Shown here: positions 62,017 through 64,000 of the stretch, one piece after another
Layout of the letters: each line of letters opens with the position of its first letter
Position numbering within the stretch: position 1 is the stretch's first letter
Assembly (NCBI GenBank): GCA_012103255.1
Contig: WLXD01000002.1
Span: forward strand, 372,001 to 436,000
Reading direction: 5' to 3'
Origin: Acidobacteriota bacterium
Lineage (GTDB): Bacteria > Acidobacteriota > UBA890 > WLXD01
DNA length: 64,000 nt
Position numbers and translations under genes: made by a program
The notes under the pieces: generated by a model
Database searches by the model: none
What the model was told of the DNA's origin: nothing
Seen by the model: only the letters and a program-made list of their open reading frames with translations

Positions 62017-64000
62017 CTATTCGGCGCGCATCGCCTTCACCGGATCAACCCGGACGGCCCGCCGGGCGGGCACCAGCGAAGCGCCCGCCGCCATGACAAG
62101 CAGCACGGCAACAAGCGCCCCCAGCGTCGCCGCGTCCCAGGGACGCACCTCGTAAAGGATCTGCTCCAGCCGCGGCTGAAGCCACGCCGCCAGCACGAGC
62201 CCGATCAGGGTCCCGGTCCCAACTTGAGCCAACGCCTGCCGCACCACCAGACCAGCCACCGAGCTGGCGTCCGCCCCGAGTGCGATGCGGGTACCAATCT
62301 CAGCGCGGCGCCGCCCGACGGTCTGCGCCAGGACGCCGTAGAGCCCGACGCCAGCGAGCAGAATCGCAACGCCCCCGAGCAGCAGATAGAAGCTGCCGTG
62401 CACGCGAAACCGCTGAGCACCGCGCCCTGCCAGAGATTCGACGGATTCGAACATGGAAACGGGCGCGCGATCATCGAGGCCCGCCACGATCCGGCGCAGA
62501 GCACGCTCGACCTCGGCAGAGGAGCCGCGTGAGCGCAGGATCACGCGGTTGAACGACAGCGACAACGACGCCCCGTTGACGGTCGACTGTCGTAGCGGCA
62601 CGTAGATCCCCTCCGGCTCTCGACCTCCAACCCCGTTCATTCGGAGATCTGGCACCACGCCCACGACGCGTAGCCAGGGACTGCTGTCGCCTGGTCGCCC
62701 GAGCCGGAGCCGCTGGTTCAGCGCGCCGCTCGGGAAATACCGTGCGGCGAACGGCGCGTTGACCACAGCAACCAGATCCTGGTCCCGTTGACCAAAGATG
62801 CGACCCGACAGCGCCGCAGCGCCCAGCACGTCGAAGTAGTTGTCCGCGACTGTTGCGTAACGCGCTGTGGGTATGTCGGCATCCGCGTCGGTCTCGACGA
62901 GCGTGAATCGGGTGCGATGCGACCCGCTGACCGGCAGTGCGCTCCCGAGCGTGTGCGCCGCAACGTCGGGACTCGCATCGAGTGCGGTCGACAGCGCATC
63001 CCATAGCCCCAACCGCGACTCGAGATCGTCGTAGCGATGCTGGGTAGGCACGACACCGCCGGATCCGTCGAAGATCGTCGTGGTGGGCAGACTCACACGC
63101 GCCGCCTGAAGGCCGGCGAAGTCGAGCGACTGCGCCACTCCATCGAGATTGCTGTAGCTACGGACCACGAGTCCGGCGCTGATGACCAGCGCGGTGCACA
63201 AGGCCATCTCGCCGACGACTACCCAGTTGGCCCAGCGCCGCGAGGCTGGACTGCTCGCGGCTCCGCGTTGACTCCTGAGCACGCCGTGGAGATCCGCACG
63301 CCGGAGGTGCCAGAGGGGGGCGAGACCCGCGAGCAGAGCTGACACCAGGGTCACGGCGCCGCAGAACAGGACGACGGTCGAGTCGACCTGGAACGCCCAC
63401 CACGATGGCGCGTCCGGCCCATGCGGCAGCTGGAAGATGGTCGTCCCCGCCCAGAAGCGAGCGATGAGGCGCAAACCCAGTGCTGCCAACGCTAGCCCAG
63501 CGATCCCGCCCGCAGCGGTCAGCAGCACGGTTTCCACGAGGAGCTGCCGAGCGATGCGGATGCGCCCGGCTCCGAGCGCTACGCGAACGGCCAACTCCGC
63601 ACCGCGCGAGCTCGCCCTGGCAACCAACAGACTGGTGATGTTGAGACAGGACAGCGCGAGCACCATCACGGCGGCCAACAACATCGCCCAGACCCGGGCG
63701 GTGAACTCCTCGCCCACATACTCCTCGACGAAACTCCCAAGGCGCGGTTCAACTCCCTCATTGGTCTCCGGGAACTCTGCGGCCAGCGACGCTCCCACGG
63801 CCCCGATATCGGCCCGAGCCTGCTGAATCGACACGCCCGACCGGAGACGTCCGAAGGCATCCAGCCGCCCTCCGCCACGCTCGTGTTCGGCCAGGTCCAC
63901 ACGCAGAGGACGCCATAGCTGTTCGACCAATGGAAAACCGAACTCTGGCGGCATGATGCCGACCACCGTGGTTGGGAGCCCGTTGATCTGAACCTCCGAA
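62017..64000 (-). CDS. ADOP family duplicated orphan permease (partial, 5' end beyond window)
   Basis: About 660 residues are in the window and the frame stays open through position 64000 (VQINGLPTTVVGIMPPEFGFP precedes the first internal Met). Visible are part of the first periplasmic domain, the first FtsX unit (LNITSLLVARASSRGAELAVRVALGAGR), the second half (MALCTALVISAGLVVRSYSNL), and the last unit ending LVPARRAVRVDPVKAMRAE. The prefix and first membrane helix lie outside. Whether a PadR precedes it cannot be seen. Confidence 0.9.
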   Translation of the reverse strand, partial: SEVQINGLPTTVVGIMPPEFGFPLVEQLWRPLRVDLAEHERGGGRLDAFGRLRSGVSIQQARADIGAVGASLAAEFPETNEGVEPRLGSFVEEYVGEEFTARVWAMLLAAVMVLALSCLNITSLLVARASSRGAELAVRVALGAGRIRIARQLLVETVLLTAAGGIAGLALAALGLRLIARFWAGTTIFQLPHGPDAPSWWAFQVDSTVVLFCGAVTLVSALLAGLAPLWHLRRADLHGVLRSQRGAASSPASRRWANWVVVGEMALCTALVISAGLVVRSYSNLDGVAQSLDFAGLQAARVSLPTTTIFDGSGGVVPTQHRYDDLESRLGLWDALSTALDASPDVAAHTLGSALPVSGSHRTRFTLVETDADADIPTARYATVADNYFDVLGAAALSGRIFGQRDQDLVAVVNAPFAARYFPSGALNQRLRLGRPGDSSPWLRVVGVVPDLRMNGVGGREPEGIYVPLRQSTVNGASLSLSFNRVILRSRGSSAEVERALRRIVAGLDDRAPVSMFESVESLAGRGAQRFRVHGSFYLLLGGVAILLAGVGLYGVLAQTVGRRRAEIGTRIALGADASSVAGLVVRQALAQVGTGTLIGLVLAAWLQPRLEQILYEVRPWDAATLGALVAVLLVMAAGASLVPARRAVRVDPVKAMRAE

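Noticed and set aside
1-64000. Mobile element or genomic island borders
   Set aside because: I found no transposase, integrase, tRNA gene or terminal repeats; the clustering of related permeases can arise by vertical expansion.

Overview
The window is high-GC bacterial DNA with no rRNA, tRNA, transposase, phage or CRISPR signal. Its gene families are many acidobacterial duplicated orphan permeases (ADOP: MacB/FtsX type, no ATPase of their own), each usually paired with a PadR repressor, plus many secreted six-bladed beta-propeller (NHL/6-bladed family) lipoproteins. This points to Acidobacteriota or Gemmatimonadota; the sequence alone does not let me choose between them.

Layout. 1-13.4 kb: a PadR tail and its ADOP, an AraC regulator divergent from a two-haem cytochrome P460 protein, a lipoprotein class-C serine hydrolase, an ADOP followed by an AraC/DUF6597 regulator, and a reverse-strand PadR-ADOP pair with a nested palindrome upstream. 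13.4-23.4 kb: a beta-propeller lipoprotein, another PadR-ADOP pair, a repeat-rich spacer, two unrecognised secreted proteins, an Lgt-family membrane protein, a zinc-ribbon protein, a small membrane protein and a truncated efflux adaptor. 23.4-36.4 kb: two consecutive PadR-ADOP pairs, a tandem triplet of propeller proteins whose third copy is frameshifted, a further propeller lipoprotein, and an alpha/beta-hydrolase-fold lipoprotein that has lost its nucleophile and histidine. 36.4-50.7 kb: an export island. On the reverse strand it runs HlyD-type adaptor, RND permease, a second RND permease fused at its C terminus to a complete ABC ATPase, then an ABC-2 permease. Divergently it has an ABC ATPase and an ABC-2 permease fused to a degenerate M1-peptidase-like domain and a golvesin-like C-terminal domain. 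50.7-64 kb: a PadR-ADOP pair, a propeller lipoprotein, a BlaI/BlaR1(M56)-type pair with a double dyad, another propeller lipoprotein, a short collagen-like secreted protein, an LtrA-family membrane protein, and an ADOP cut by the window end.

Working together. Five PadR genes are complete, each overlaps the start of its ADOP by a few bases (translational coupling), and each has an inverted or direct repeat just upstream, suggesting autoregulated modules. The two PadRs with an EEG[TA]LYPALHR recognition region share a CCTAAG-containing operator; the other three have unrelated AT-rich dyads. Propeller lipoproteins lie repeatedly next to these modules.

Most interesting observations: the RND-ABC fusion and its surrounding island, the apparent PadR-operator code, the BlaR1-like protein carrying a ten-copy 7-residue repeat, and several enzyme folds whose catalytic residues are gone. 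Two genes carry single-base frameshifts (near 32403 and 41670) that could be real mutations or assembly errors.
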